The notes under the pieces are model-generated. The model had not been told where the DNA came from. It worked only from the letters and a program-made list of their open reading frames with translations, and searched no databases. A stretch of DNA of 64,000 nucleotides from an uncultured Atopobium sp. (GTDB taxonomy: Bacteria; Actinomycetota; Coriobacteriia; Coriobacteriales; Atopobiaceae): the NCBI GenBank assembly GCA_937997345.1, contig CALKTD010000020.1:12897-76896 (forward strand), read 5' to 3'. Shown piece after piece: positions 43,271 through 51,827 of the stretch; within the stretch, counting starts at the first letter, position 1; each line of letters starts with the position of its first letter. Made by a program: the position numbers and the translations under genes.

Positions 43271-44614
43271 ATGACCAAGGTAATCACCTATGGCACCTTT
43301 GACCTGCTTCACTATGGTCACACTAACCTACTCAAGCGCGCCAAAGACCTGGGCGACTATCTTATCGTAGGCGTTACCGCTGAAGCCTACGATATGGCTC
43401 GCGGTAAAATCAACGTAAAGCAAAGCCTCTCTGAACGAATTGAAAACGTCAGAGAAACCGGCCTTGCTGACGAGATTATCGTTGAGGAATACGAAGGTCA
43501 AAAAATTGACGATATCCGCCGTTATGGTGCAGATATTTTTGCCATTGGTTCAGACTGGAAAGGCAAATTTGACTACCTTTCTGATTACTGCAAAGTAGTA
43601 TATCTTGACCGAACAAAAGGCATTTCAAGCACGGAGCTTCGCAGTGAAGAGCGCAAACTTTCTGTTGGCCTCATTGGTGACGCTTCTTGGCTTGATAAAT
43701 ACAGGAGGCAAGCTCGTTTTGTAAACGGTATGGAGATTGAGGGCATTGCTACGCTCGACACTACCATGCTTACTCCTGAACTAGCTGAGCTTCCTGTTGT
43801 TACCTCTGACATCTCCGAGCTCCTACAAAAAGTTGATGCTGTTGTCATTGCATCTGATCCATCTCTTCACGAGAAACAAATCAGGCAGGCGCTTGAGGCG
43901 GGAAAGCATGTCCTGTGTGAATCCCCCTTTGCTCTAACACCAGAAGCTGGCGATTCTCTAGTAGCTTATGCACAAGAACGTGGTCTGGTGCTTCAAGACG
44001 CCATTAAAACAGCATATTCAACAGCCTTCCATCGACTTGTTCTTTTGGTCAAAGGTGGAAAAATCGGCAAGGTTGTCTCAGTTGATGCCACCTGCACCTC
44101 ACTTCGTTATAACAAAACTGATGATTCAATTACGGGTGCCAACTGGGGTGGTATGGGTGAATGGGGACCCATTGCTCTTCTCCCTATCTTCCAAATTCTT
44201 GGCACCGACTACACGTCTTCTCAAATCATTACTCGTGGCGAGAAGGGCTTTGTCCACGAAGGTGAATTTACCAAGATAGATTTTGTCTATCCAAGTGCGG
44301 TAGCTTCTATGAAAGTAGCAACCGGTGTTAAATCTGAGGGTGAATTAGTTGTCTCTGGCACTGACGCTTATGTCTATGTTCCGGCGCCTTGGTGGAAAAC
44401 AGACTACTTTGAAATCCGCTACGAAAATCCTGCGGAAAATAAGCGCTACTTCTATCAACTTGATGGTGAGGGCTTTAGGTTTGAGCTCATTACATTTGCT
44501 CAGGCTATTGCAAATGGTACTTCAAATTCTTATATTTCCCGAGATATTTCACGCACGCTTTGTAAGGTAATGGGCGATTACTATCTAGGAACAAATACTT
44601 TGCAGATTAGTTAG
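43271..44614 (+). CDS. Cytidylyltransferase (TagD-type) - Gfo/Idh/MocA oxidoreductase fusion
   Basis: This 447-residue protein has two enzymes in one chain. Residues 1-130 are a glycerol-3-phosphate cytidylyltransferase-like domain: ITYGTFDLLHYGHTNLLKRAK with the HxGH site and a late GISSTELR. From about 131 follows an oxidoreductase of the Gfo/Idh/MocA class: KLSVGLIGDASWLDKYRRQA, AVVIASDPSLHEKQIRQALEAGKHVLCESPF and the C-terminal beta-sheet domain. By family, the first half would make a CDP-polyol and the second would reduce or oxidise a polyol or sugar. It parallels TarIJ fusions for CDP-ribitol but from different families. A strong terminator follows. Confidence 0.88.
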   Translation: MTKVITYGTFDLLHYGHTNLLKRAKDLGDYLIVGVTAEAYDMARGKINVKQSLSERIENVRETGLADEIIVEEYEGQKIDDIRRYGADIFAIGSDWKGKFDYLSDYCKVVYLDRTKGISSTELRSEERKLSVGLIGDASWLDKYRRQARFVNGMEIEGIATLDTTMLTPELAELPVVTSDISELLQKVDAVVIASDPSLHEKQIRQALEAGKHVLCESPFALTPEAGDSLVAYAQERGLVLQDAIKTAYSTAFHRLVLLVKGGKIGKVVSVDATCTSLRYNKTDDSITGANWGGMGEWGPIALLPIFQILGTDYTSSQIITRGEKGFVHEGEFTKIDFVYPSAVASMKVATGVKSEGELVVSGTDAYVYVPAPWWKTDYFEIRYENPAENKRYFYQLDGEGFRFELITFAQAIANGTSNSYISRDISRTLCKVMGDYYLGTNTLQIS

Positions 44615-44629
44615 CCTTAAATCTAAATC

Positions 44630-44668
44630 AGAAGCTCGTAACTACATCTTGTTACGAGCTTCTTTTTT
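44630..44668 (+). terminator. Terminator after the fusion gene
   Basis: A perfect 13-bp stem (AGAAGCTCGTAAC with GTTACGAGCTTCT, 8-base loop) is followed by a T-run. Confidence 0.92.
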
Positions 44669-44724
44669 GATAAAAAGATAAAATAGACTCTGTTAAATCT
44701 ATTCCACTTAAACAAGGGGTTTCG

Positions 44725-45040
44725 TTGACTATGATCACATCGTCAGCCAATAAAATTCTGTTCATCATCCATGGCTTGCTCTACACGCTTGTGTTGACTC
44801 TAGTCTGGTGGCACTTCTACCAGCAATCGCTCAGGCCTACGTTGATCCATCGGTTATGACCTACACCATCCAGGACTGGCAGCGGTCGTAGTTGCACTTT
44901 CTGCGGTCCTTGGCGTTGCGTTTAGGCGTTCTCGTAAGGTTTTATTCCGCCTGCTTAAGATTGACGAGAACGCAAACAAAATTGTCGAAGGCAAGGTTCA
45001 CAAGGTCGACACCAAAGGTGCAGAAGCTGCAAATACTCAG
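44725..45040 (+). pseudogene. Frameshifted N-terminal part of the sulfatase-like membrane protein
   Basis: A reading frame starts at TTG 44725 or ATG 44731, with AAGGGG at 44714-44719, and gives a hydrophobic helix (NKILFIIHGLLYTLVLTLVW). Near 44810 sense continues in the next frame (LLPAIAQAYVDPSVMTYTIQ), and near 44875 in the third frame (LAAVVVALSAVLGVAFRRSR), which then runs unbroken into the gene at 45041. Two single-base deletions would explain this. One probably fell in the GG of CAGGACTGG; restoring a G gives TIQGLAAVV. They are either true mutations or sequencing errors. Confidence 0.8.
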
Positions 45041-46843
45041 ATGAAAGAAATCCTTGCAGCAGAGTCCGTTCGTCTCAAAGAACAAAAAGAAGGCACCCTC
45101 AAACCTAAGGGTCGCGTTGGTGTTGCATTTCTTGTTTCATTCTTCACGGTCTTTACTATCTTGGTCGTAGCTCCACTTGAGCTGGTGGCCAGCAACGCAA
45201 AAGATTTATCGTTTAGCCTTAATGACGTAGCAGGTCCTGTATTTTTATCTGGCCTTTTGCTAACGCTTCTTTCTACCGCAGTCCTCTCCCTGCTGCATAA
45301 GCGCGTGTTTAACGTTGCTGTTGCGTTTGTGGGTGCCATTGGCGTGGCGTCGTATGTTCAGGCAGTGTTTTTGAATGGTGGTATGCCGCTTGCTGATGGA
45401 CATGCAGTTATCTGGTCAGACTTCACAACCCAAATGATTGTCTCCGGTGTCATCTGGCTAGCAATCATTGCAGCTGCAGTAGTCTTCTCGCTTCTTAGAG
45501 CACGCCAGCTTAGAACAGGTCTTCTGGTAACCGCAGCAGCTCTTATCATTGTTCAGGCAGTTGGCGTTGCAAGTCTCTGGGGACCTGCTGTAGCTGCTTT
45601 CACAGATGTAAACACAAGAGAATCTCAACAAATTTATGCAACACGTGAAGGTCTCTATAACGTATCTTCCAAGAAGAACGTTGTGGTGTTTGTTCTAGAT
45701 ACCACTGATACGGCCTTTGTCCAGAAGCTTTACGATGAGTATCCAGAGACATTTGCACCTCTTACTGGCTTTACGTGGTACAGAAATTCCGTCGGCTCCA
45801 TGATTCCTACGCGTTATGGAATCCCGTCTCTTGTATTTGAAAATCGCCTACAACCTGGTCAGCCATTTGGTGACTTTGTTGATGGTTGGGCAGACAACAG
45901 CCATTATTTAGATGACATCAATAAACTAGGTTATTCCGTTGGCTTGTATACCGATAACTTTAATTCAATTTATACCGACTATATGCACAACCGAACCATC
46001 AACTATCACGAGCTTCGTGGTCGTGGTTCAGAGAATCAGCTCAATGTGCTTGGAGCGCTTCGTATTCTTTACAAGACAGCATTCTGTAGAGATATGCCTT
46101 GGGTGCTAAAGCCCCGTTTCTGGTATTACACCGAAGACCTTAACATGCGTATGATGAGGAAATTTACGTATGACGAGGTAGACATGTCTTCTCAGCGTTA
46201 TAACGAAGATGATCTTAAGTATTATCAGGAACTCCAGCACTATGGTCTGTCTGTTCACGATGAAAACGATACAGGAAGTTTCCGCTTCATCCATCTTATG
46301 GGTTCCCATGGTCCTTTCATTCTTAACAGAAATCTTGAGCGCCCCAAAGATGCTAGCGAAGAGAACGAGATCGAACAGACACGTGGTGCCTGGAAGATTG
46401 TAAACGCTTATATTACAGAGCTTAAGCGCCTTGGTCTTTACGAAAACACCTCTATTGTTGTAACCGCTGACCATGGTCGCTGGTATCTAACGCCAAACGA
46501 TATTACAAAGACTTCTGCTCCAGCAATTTTCTATAAACCTGCTGGTCAAAGCGCAGAAGAAGCGGCTCAACCTATGCAGATCTCAGATGCTCCTGTTTGG
46601 CACTACGACATCTTGGCTCAAACACTCAAGGACATGGGCGCAGACTCTCAGATGCTCTCCAGGTACACTACTCCTCTTGATGAGTCTTATGAGGGAGAAG
46701 ATAGACCTCGCTACTATATTGAAACTATTACCGAGAATAACCGTGATGCAGAGCTTCGAGAATTTGTCATTAATGGCGATGCAACCGACTTCATCACCTG
46801 GAGTTTAACGGGAAATAACTGGAGACTAGTTTCCAAAAAGTAA
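45041..46843 (+). CDS. Sulfatase/alkaline phosphatase-superfamily membrane protein
   Basis: The unbroken frame from ATG 45041 gives 600 residues; the intact ancestral protein would have been about 105 longer. About five membrane helices come first (GVAFLVSFFTVFTILVVAPL onward). Then from about residue 205 there is a sulfatase-fold domain as in lipoteichoic acid synthases and phosphoethanolamine transferases: NVVVFVLDTTDTAF for the first metal site, SMIPTRYGIPSLVF with a likely nucleophilic Thr, FIHLMGSHGPF and VVTADHGRW. It probably moves a phospho-alcohol group onto the surface polymer. ATG 45041 itself has no ribosome site, so expression depends on whether the upstream frameshifts are real. 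Confidence 0.8.
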   Translation: MKEILAAESVRLKEQKEGTLKPKGRVGVAFLVSFFTVFTILVVAPLELVASNAKDLSFSLNDVAGPVFLSGLLLTLLSTAVLSLLHKRVFNVAVAFVGAIGVASYVQAVFLNGGMPLADGHAVIWSDFTTQMIVSGVIWLAIIAAAVVFSLLRARQLRTGLLVTAAALIIVQAVGVASLWGPAVAAFTDVNTRESQQIYATREGLYNVSSKKNVVVFVLDTTDTAFVQKLYDEYPETFAPLTGFTWYRNSVGSMIPTRYGIPSLVFENRLQPGQPFGDFVDGWADNSHYLDDINKLGYSVGLYTDNFNSIYTDYMHNRTINYHELRGRGSENQLNVLGALRILYKTAFCRDMPWVLKPRFWYYTEDLNMRMMRKFTYDEVDMSSQRYNEDDLKYYQELQHYGLSVHDENDTGSFRFIHLMGSHGPFILNRNLERPKDASEENEIEQTRGAWKIVNAYITELKRLGLYENTSIVVTADHGRWYLTPNDITKTSAPAIFYKPAGQSAEEAAQPMQISDAPVWHYDILAQTLKDMGADSQMLSRYTTPLDESYEGEDRPRYYIETITENNRDAELREFVINGDATDFITWSLTGNNWRLVSKK

Positions 46844-46868
46844 CTCTCACAAACTTAGAGAAATACAA

Positions 46869-46906
46869 AAGAGAGCCATTCTCCAGCGGAATGGCTCTCT
46901 TATTTT
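46869..46906. terminator. Bidirectional terminator between sulfatase-like and licB genes
   Basis: A 13-bp stem (46869-46881 with 46889-46901), loop TCCAGCG, is followed by TTATTTTG on the plus strand. On the minus strand the stem leads into TTTTGTATTTCTC. Confidence 0.85.
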
Positions 46907-46936
46907 GTTTAAGACACCTAAAGTTACAGCAACAAA

Positions 46937-47884
46937 TTAATCTCTCTTTAACAGCTCGTTCCAGTCTGGAGTAGCCGAAAGAACTGTTCCCACAATAATA
47001 ACAATGCAGCAAATTACCGTCAGTGGAGAAGGAATTGCTTCTGGCATAATTGCTGGCAGAATAATACCTGCAAGAGCAGCAAAAATAACTGACCACGCAG
47101 AATAAGAAATATTTAAGGCCATACCTCGAGAAGCGCCAATAGAATCAATTGCTTTGTAATAGAAGAGATATGAAGCAGTTCCAGCAAGAGCAGCAATAAA
47201 TACCACAGCATTAGCAGGAGTTACTGCAACCTGGCTTGTAAATTCAACGGAACCTGCTAAAGGTAGGATAATAAGACCATAAGCAAACGCTGAGGTAGTT
47301 TCCCTAATCTGAAGTGCAGTCTCATTATCAACAGCATCGTCTTGCATACCCCAAGCTAAAATAACTGCCTCGGAACCCCAGCCAAAAACGCAAGCTATAA
47401 CACCCACAATACCAACAAAAACGTTTCCGTTACCTTCACCTGCGGCAGTAGATATGCCAATGACCATAACACCTACTAGAGCCACAATAAGAGCAATAAC
47501 TTGCTTCAAACTCATTTTTTCTTTAAGCAGAAACCATGCTAGAAGTGAACCAACTGCTGGATAAAAAGCTGAAATAGCTGCGGTATAGCCTGGCCCAATG
47601 GCATTAATTGCAGCAAGGTAACCACTCATGCCAATTGGTCCGCCTAAAAGAGCACCAAGCATAACAACACGTCCGCTTTTAGTCTTTGCAGCTTCAAGGG
47701 TATCTTTGAGCCTGCCCTTACGTGCCATCATGACTAGAAGAATAGCAGCAGCAAAAAAGTCATGCATAAACGCACTAGCAAACGATGCCTGTGCGGAATC
47801 AACATATGGACTCATACCAAGAGCAACACCAAGAATAACGGTATCAAGTGCCCAAAGAATGCCACTTAAAAAACCATATTGCAT
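46937..47884 (-). CDS. licB: LicB-like choline permease (DMT/EamA family)
   Basis: This 315-residue protein has ten membrane helices in two EamA repeats. The sequence GILWALDTVILGVALG, the repeat break near ISTAAGEGNGNVFVGIVGVIACVFGWGSEAVI and IRETTSAFAYG resemble LicB-type choline importers rather than general drug/metabolite transporters. It would bring choline in for the kinase encoded just upstream (17 bases). AAGGGGAAAC before the ATG at 47884 sets the start. The frame extends 14 codons further up into the fusion gene, which is discounted. Confidence 0.85.
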   Translation of the reverse strand: MQYGFLSGILWALDTVILGVALGMSPYVDSAQASFASAFMHDFFAAAILLVMMARKGRLKDTLEAAKTKSGRVVMLGALLGGPIGMSGYLAAINAIGPGYTAAISAFYPAVGSLLAWFLLKEKMSLKQVIALIVALVGVMVIGISTAAGEGNGNVFVGIVGVIACVFGWGSEAVILAWGMQDDAVDNETALQIRETTSAFAYGLIILPLAGSVEFTSQVAVTPANAVVFIAALAGTASYLFYYKAIDSIGASRGMALNISYSAWSVIFAALAGIILPAIMPEAIPSPLTVICCIVIIVGTVLSATPDWNELLKRD

Positions 47885-47901
47885 TGTTTCCCCTTTTACT
47901 C

Positions 47902-49692
47902 TTAGTTCTGGGTCTCTTCGTACCAAGAAAGTACACGGTCAATATTATTTGCAGCATAGTGATAGTAAATAAAGAACCACTCACCTACGTTCTCGCCCTC
48001 TGCTTCTTTAACGAGCGACCATAGATACCAGCACCAACCTGCAAAGACTACATAACTCCAGAAGTGTCTACGTTGCTCAAAAGTTGCTGTTTTTCCAAAG
48101 TAATAATCAATAGCGGCGTTTGCCTCATCATCAGTAAGCTCACAACAAACCGTAAAGGTACCAAAGTCATTTGCCTCATTTGACATACCTGCATACTCCC
48201 AGTCAATAAGACTGTAGTTGCCAGCTTCATCAATCAAGAAATTCAGATAAAAGAAATCATTATGAGAAATAACAACTGGATACTCATCGGTATCTGTATA
48301 CTTCTTCAAGCGCAAGACTTTCTCGCGAAGCTCATAGTAGCCAGGAATCTCAATAGGACCCTCTTCAAGCAGAAGCTTCTCGTAATTAAGACCCTCGTTA
48401 ACAAAATCAAAGGTACGATCAAGTAAGGCGCCACTATGATGCAGCTTATAACCCATTTCCATTGCACGCTTAAGCTGCTCAGGATTGTGAGGATCAAGAT
48501 TCTGAGCGTTTCTTACAAACTTAGAAATCTTCCAGCCCTCTTTTTGATCCTCATAAATAAAGGTACTATCTAGACCCAGCTCACGAGCAAGACGAAGGCC
48601 TGCTTCTTCTGCTGCACGGTCAACAAGTTTCTCGGTACCAACACCTGGATGCCTATAGACATATTCCTGGGCATCATCACCATATCCCACAACAAAATGA
48701 GCAGATAAGTTAGTAAGTCCTTGTTTTAGCGGATAGAAACCATGAATATCCTTTTTCTGACAATGAAGAACCGAGACAATATTGTCAAAAATCTCTGAAT
48801 CAATGTTCTCAATAAATGCAGGATCAAACTGACGAAGCTCATCAAGGGAATCAAACTCATAAATGACACCGTCAGGATACTTTCTAATGGTCATAGAAAG
48901 CTCTTTGATATGTCGGACGTAAATCTCTTCCCAAAGCATATCGACAGTTTCTGGCTTGTCGTAGACTGCTTCAAGGATGTCTACAAACTTCCTTGAAAAT
49001 TGTCTGTCAAAGTAGACATGACCCAGCATAATCCAAGAATTTAAACCGCCAATTTCCACACCAGTAATACGCCCACCGCGGCCCTCTTTAAGACACCACT
49101 CATCAGTTTCTCCTGCAACATACGTTGCTGAGTAATAAGCCTCATATACATAATGCTCAAAAGGATTCTGAGTAAAGTAATCATCAGACGAACAGATGTA
49201 GGTATTATCAAGCTGGTCTTTTACATACCAAAGCGTTGAATTATTATTTCTGGTTGCGTAGTCTGGGTTCACAACAATCTTGACGCCATACTTCTCCTCC
49301 AGATAGAAGAAGTACTCCTTCTTGTATCCAACAACAACAGTGATATCAGTAATTCCAGCCTCAAGCAGCTGATGAATCTGGCGTTCAATCAAAACTTCTC
49401 CGCGAACCTTCAAGACACCCTTTGGCTTCTCATAAGAGATAGGTGCAAAGCGAGAAGAAAGACCAGCAGCCATAATAATGGCATTCTTAACTTCATAAGG
49501 CTTCAGAGCTTCAAGACCCTTGGGCGTAATGAGCGTATCTTCAATAAGACCTTGATCCTCAAGCGTTTTAACTGCTGAGTTAACTGACCCCAAGGACAAC
49601 TCAGTATTCTCTGCAATCCGCCTCTGATTGAGCTTCTCATCAGAAAGAGCAATAGTTTTTAATACGGAAAACACGTTTTTTGTCAGTGCCAC
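47902..49692 (-). CDS. Winged-helix - LicC-like cytidylyltransferase - LicA-like choline kinase fusion
   Basis: This 596-residue protein has three parts. Residues 1-65 are a winged helix-turn-helix (SDEKLNQRRIAENTELSLGSVN). About 68-300 is a nucleotidyltransferase starting NAIIMAAGLSSRFAPISYEKPKG, as in LicC, which makes CDP-choline. About 310-590 is a choline/ethanolamine kinase-like domain with VISHNDFFYLNFLID and SLIDWEYAGMSNEANDFGTF, as in LicA. One chain thus can phosphorylate choline, activate it with CTP and bind DNA. GGAGG lies before a GTG start at 49692. A long palindrome about 70 bases upstream is the obvious candidate operator. It is followed by licB. Confidence 0.9.
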   Translation of the reverse strand: MALTKNVFSVLKTIALSDEKLNQRRIAENTELSLGSVNSAVKTLEDQGLIEDTLITPKGLEALKPYEVKNAIIMAAGLSSRFAPISYEKPKGVLKVRGEVLIERQIHQLLEAGITDITVVVGYKKEYFFYLEEKYGVKIVVNPDYATRNNNSTLWYVKDQLDNTYICSSDDYFTQNPFEHYVYEAYYSATYVAGETDEWCLKEGRGGRITGVEIGGLNSWIMLGHVYFDRQFSRKFVDILEAVYDKPETVDMLWEEIYVRHIKELSMTIRKYPDGVIYEFDSLDELRQFDPAFIENIDSEIFDNIVSVLHCQKKDIHGFYPLKQGLTNLSAHFVVGYGDDAQEYVYRHPGVGTEKLVDRAAEEAGLRLARELGLDSTFIYEDQKEGWKISKFVRNAQNLDPHNPEQLKRAMEMGYKLHHSGALLDRTFDFVNEGLNYEKLLLEEGPIEIPGYYELREKVLRLKKYTDTDEYPVVISHNDFFYLNFLIDEAGNYSLIDWEYAGMSNEANDFGTFTVCCELTDDEANAAIDYYFGKTATFEQRRHFWSYVVFAGWCWYLWSLVKEAEGENVGEWFFIYYHYAANNIDRVLSWYEETQN

Positions 49693-49759
49693 GGTTCCTC
49701 CAAGTGAAGACCAACTAACAGCGAAAAATATAATTTCAATCTAAAACACTCTTGAGATG

Positions 49760-49814
49760 GTACTACTATGTTCAAATTATGACAATCTATATATTATTTT
49801 GAACATAGTAGTAC
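49760..49814. promoter_or_regulatory. 17-bp inverted repeat upstream of the Lic fusion gene
   Basis: GTACTACTATGTTCAAA (49760-49776) and its exact reverse complement (49798-49814) flank a 21-base AT-rich centre. On the minus strand TTGTCA in the centre is followed 17 bases later by TACCAT, a possible promoter overlapping the repeat. The size fits a dimeric winged-helix regulator, possibly the fusion protein itself. Confidence 0.7.
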
Positions 49815-49851
49815 GTATGAGCTTTTTTGTTACTTATCTATCGAAGCTCAT

Positions 49852-49877
49852 AAAAAACGGCACGATATGTGCCGTTT
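49852..49877 (-). terminator. Terminator of the licD-rfb unit
   Basis: AAACGGCAC and GTGCCGTTT form a 9-bp stem with loop GATAT, followed by TTTTTTAT on the minus strand. It lies 37 bases after the second licD stop. Confidence 0.85.
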
Positions 49878-49913
49878 AAAGTAATAATGCTATAAATCAA
49901 AACAGATTTTGAA

Positions 49914-50759
49914 TTAGTAAGGACCAAAATCAAGACGAGCGGGATAATGATTTTTGCGTTTCTCGACTGGAGGTAGTTGCATATAGTCTCCATACACAAG
50001 CTCAAGGAACTCCTCAATCTTGTTAGGGAACGCAACCATCATTCCTTCGTATTCAAGCTTCTTAACAGGGAAAATGTCATCAACGTAATACGTCTGCGTC
50101 CATGGATCGGTATCGTTAAGATAGCCAATACGCTTAGTTTTAATGTGAGCATAGCGATTACGAGCTTCTTGCTCATGCTCGTACATCTTTTGAGTAGACA
50201 CGTGAAGCAGCTTGCACACTCCCCTGCCTATGGTAACTCCAACACGTAGAAGCTTTCCCTTAATACCATCGGCCAGGATAACAGGATGTGGAACATCTAT
50301 CAAAATTCGCATGTGTGACCAGAACCAGGTATCACGAGCCTGTTTCTCATACTCTTTTTGATTGTCTGATACATTGTCAAAACAATAGACATCCAAAAAG
50401 ATTCCAAGGTCAAGCGGAAGCGATGCAAGCGCCTCCTCGCAAAACTTAGTACCCTTGAGCATAATGCGTGTTGTAGGGAACGGGTAGTTGATGTTGCGTT
50501 CTGAGTTGATGATGCTGTATTTATCAGCCCATTCTTCATCGTAGATAGCTAGGAGTTTATGGAAGTCTTCTGCAGGAAGCGCAACATCAATATCGTCATC
50601 CCAAGGAATAAAACCCTTATGACGCAAGGCGCCGATACCAGTGCCAGCAATACCAAAATAGCGGATATTATGAGACTCGCAGGTATCAACAAAATCTTTA
50701 AAGATCATGCGTTCAACTTGCTGGAGATGTTTAAGCGTTTCTGTATCGTATGTGCGCAT
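49914..50759 (-). CDS. licD: LicD family phosphotransferase, second copy
   Basis: This 281-residue LicD protein is related to, but clearly different from, the one at 40299. FGIAGTGIGALRHKGFIPWDDDIDVALPAEDFHKLL carries the DDDID metal site and MQLPPVEKRKNHYPARLDFG closes the protein. Two LicD enzymes usually decorate two positions or use two donors. Its ATG overlaps the TAA of rfbB by one base, so it is the last gene of an rfbA-D-B-licD unit that ends at the hairpin at 49855. Confidence 0.9.
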   Translation of the reverse strand: MRTYDTETLKHLQQVERMIFKDFVDTCESHNIRYFGIAGTGIGALRHKGFIPWDDDIDVALPAEDFHKLLAIYDEEWADKYSIINSERNINYPFPTTRIMLKGTKFCEEALASLPLDLGIFLDVYCFDNVSDNQKEYEKQARDTWFWSHMRILIDVPHPVILADGIKGKLLRVGVTIGRGVCKLLHVSTQKMYEHEQEARNRYAHIKTKRIGYLNDTDPWTQTYYVDDIFPVKKLEYEGMMVAFPNKIEEFLELVYGDYMQLPPVEKRKNHYPARLDFGPY

Positions 50760-51826
50760 TATCGACCTTCATACATCTTCTTGTAGTAATCCTGGTAATC
50801 ACCGGAAACTACATTCTTAACCCACTTACGGTTCTCTAAATACCAGTTGATAGTAGTAACAATTCCCTCTTCAAATGGAGTTTCTGGATACCAGCCAAGC
50901 TCATCTTTAATCTTATCAGGCGCAATACCGTAACGGCGGTCATGGCCCTTACGATCAGTTACATAAGAAATCAGATCCTCAGTAATCTGAGCGTCACCGG
51001 TGATTCTTGCAACTTCGCTGATGATGCGCTTAACAATGTAGAGGTTATTGCGCTCGTTGTGACCGCCAACGTTATAAACCTCGCCCAGCTTGCCGCCTTC
51101 AAGAACCATAGCAATTGCCTTGCAGTGGTCATCAACATAGAGCCAGTCACGAACATTGAGTCCGTCACCATAAACTGGAAGTGCCTTGTGCTCCAGGCAA
51201 TTCTCAATCATCAGAGGAATGAGCTTCTCGGGGAACTGATAAGGACCATAGTTGTTGGAGCAACGCGTGATTACCGCAGGAAATCCGTACGTATCATGCC
51301 AGGCCTTTACAAACATATCTGCAGAAGCCTTAGATGCAGAGTAAGGGCTATGAGGACTCAATGGTGTAGTCTCGCGGAAAAATGCCTCTGGATCATCAAG
51401 TGGCAGTGAACCGTAAACTTCATCGGTAGAAACCTGCAGGTATTTATGGTCTCCGTAGGAGCCCTGACCTTCATTCCAGAAAGACTCTGCAACACTCAGA
51501 AGCGAAACAGTACCCATAACGTTAGTATCAGCAAAGGCACCCGGATCTTCAATAGAGCGATCTACGTGACTCTCTGCTGCAAAGTTAACAACGTAATCAG
51601 GATGATAGGTCTCAAACAACTGCGTAAGAGCCTCTTTATCCCTAATGTCTACGTGAGCAAAGGTATAGCGAGGATCTTGATCATATTCCGAGAGGTTCTC
51701 AAGGTTGCCTGCATACGTCAGAGCATCTACATTCAAAATATGAATGTCCTGATTTCTTCTAAGCATGTAGTGGATAAAGTTAGATCCAATAAATCCAGCT
51801 CCACCAGTAACTAAATAGGTTTTCAC
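50759..51826 (-). CDS. rfbB: dTDP-glucose 4,6-dehydratase
   Basis: This 355-residue extended short-chain dehydrogenase performs the second step of dTDP-rhamnose synthesis. TGGAGFIGSNFIHYML binds NAD, VSTDEVYGSL holds the active-site Thr-Asp-Glu, and YSASKASADMFV the Tyr-Lys pair. Length and motifs match RmlB. It is spaced one base from the preceding rfbD stop and overlaps the following licD start, so the genes are coupled. Confidence 0.96.
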   Translation of the reverse strand: MKTYLVTGGAGFIGSNFIHYMLRRNQDIHILNVDALTYAGNLENLSEYDQDPRYTFAHVDIRDKEALTQLFETYHPDYVVNFAAESHVDRSIEDPGAFADTNVMGTVSLLSVAESFWNEGQGSYGDHKYLQVSTDEVYGSLPLDDPEAFFRETTPLSPHSPYSASKASADMFVKAWHDTYGFPAVITRCSNNYGPYQFPEKLIPLMIENCLEHKALPVYGDGLNVRDWLYVDDHCKAIAMVLEGGKLGEVYNVGGHNERNNLYIVKRIISEVARITGDAQITEDLISYVTDRKGHDRRYGIAPDKIKDELGWYPETPFEEGIVTTINWYLENRKWVKNVVSGDYQDYYKKMYEGR

Positions 51827-51827
51827 A

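Noticed and set aside
42183..44614. Phosphonate (2-aminoethylphosphonate) pathway
   Set aside because: No phosphoenolpyruvate mutase or phosphonopyruvate decarboxylase is in the window, and the aminotransferase class alone is not specific.
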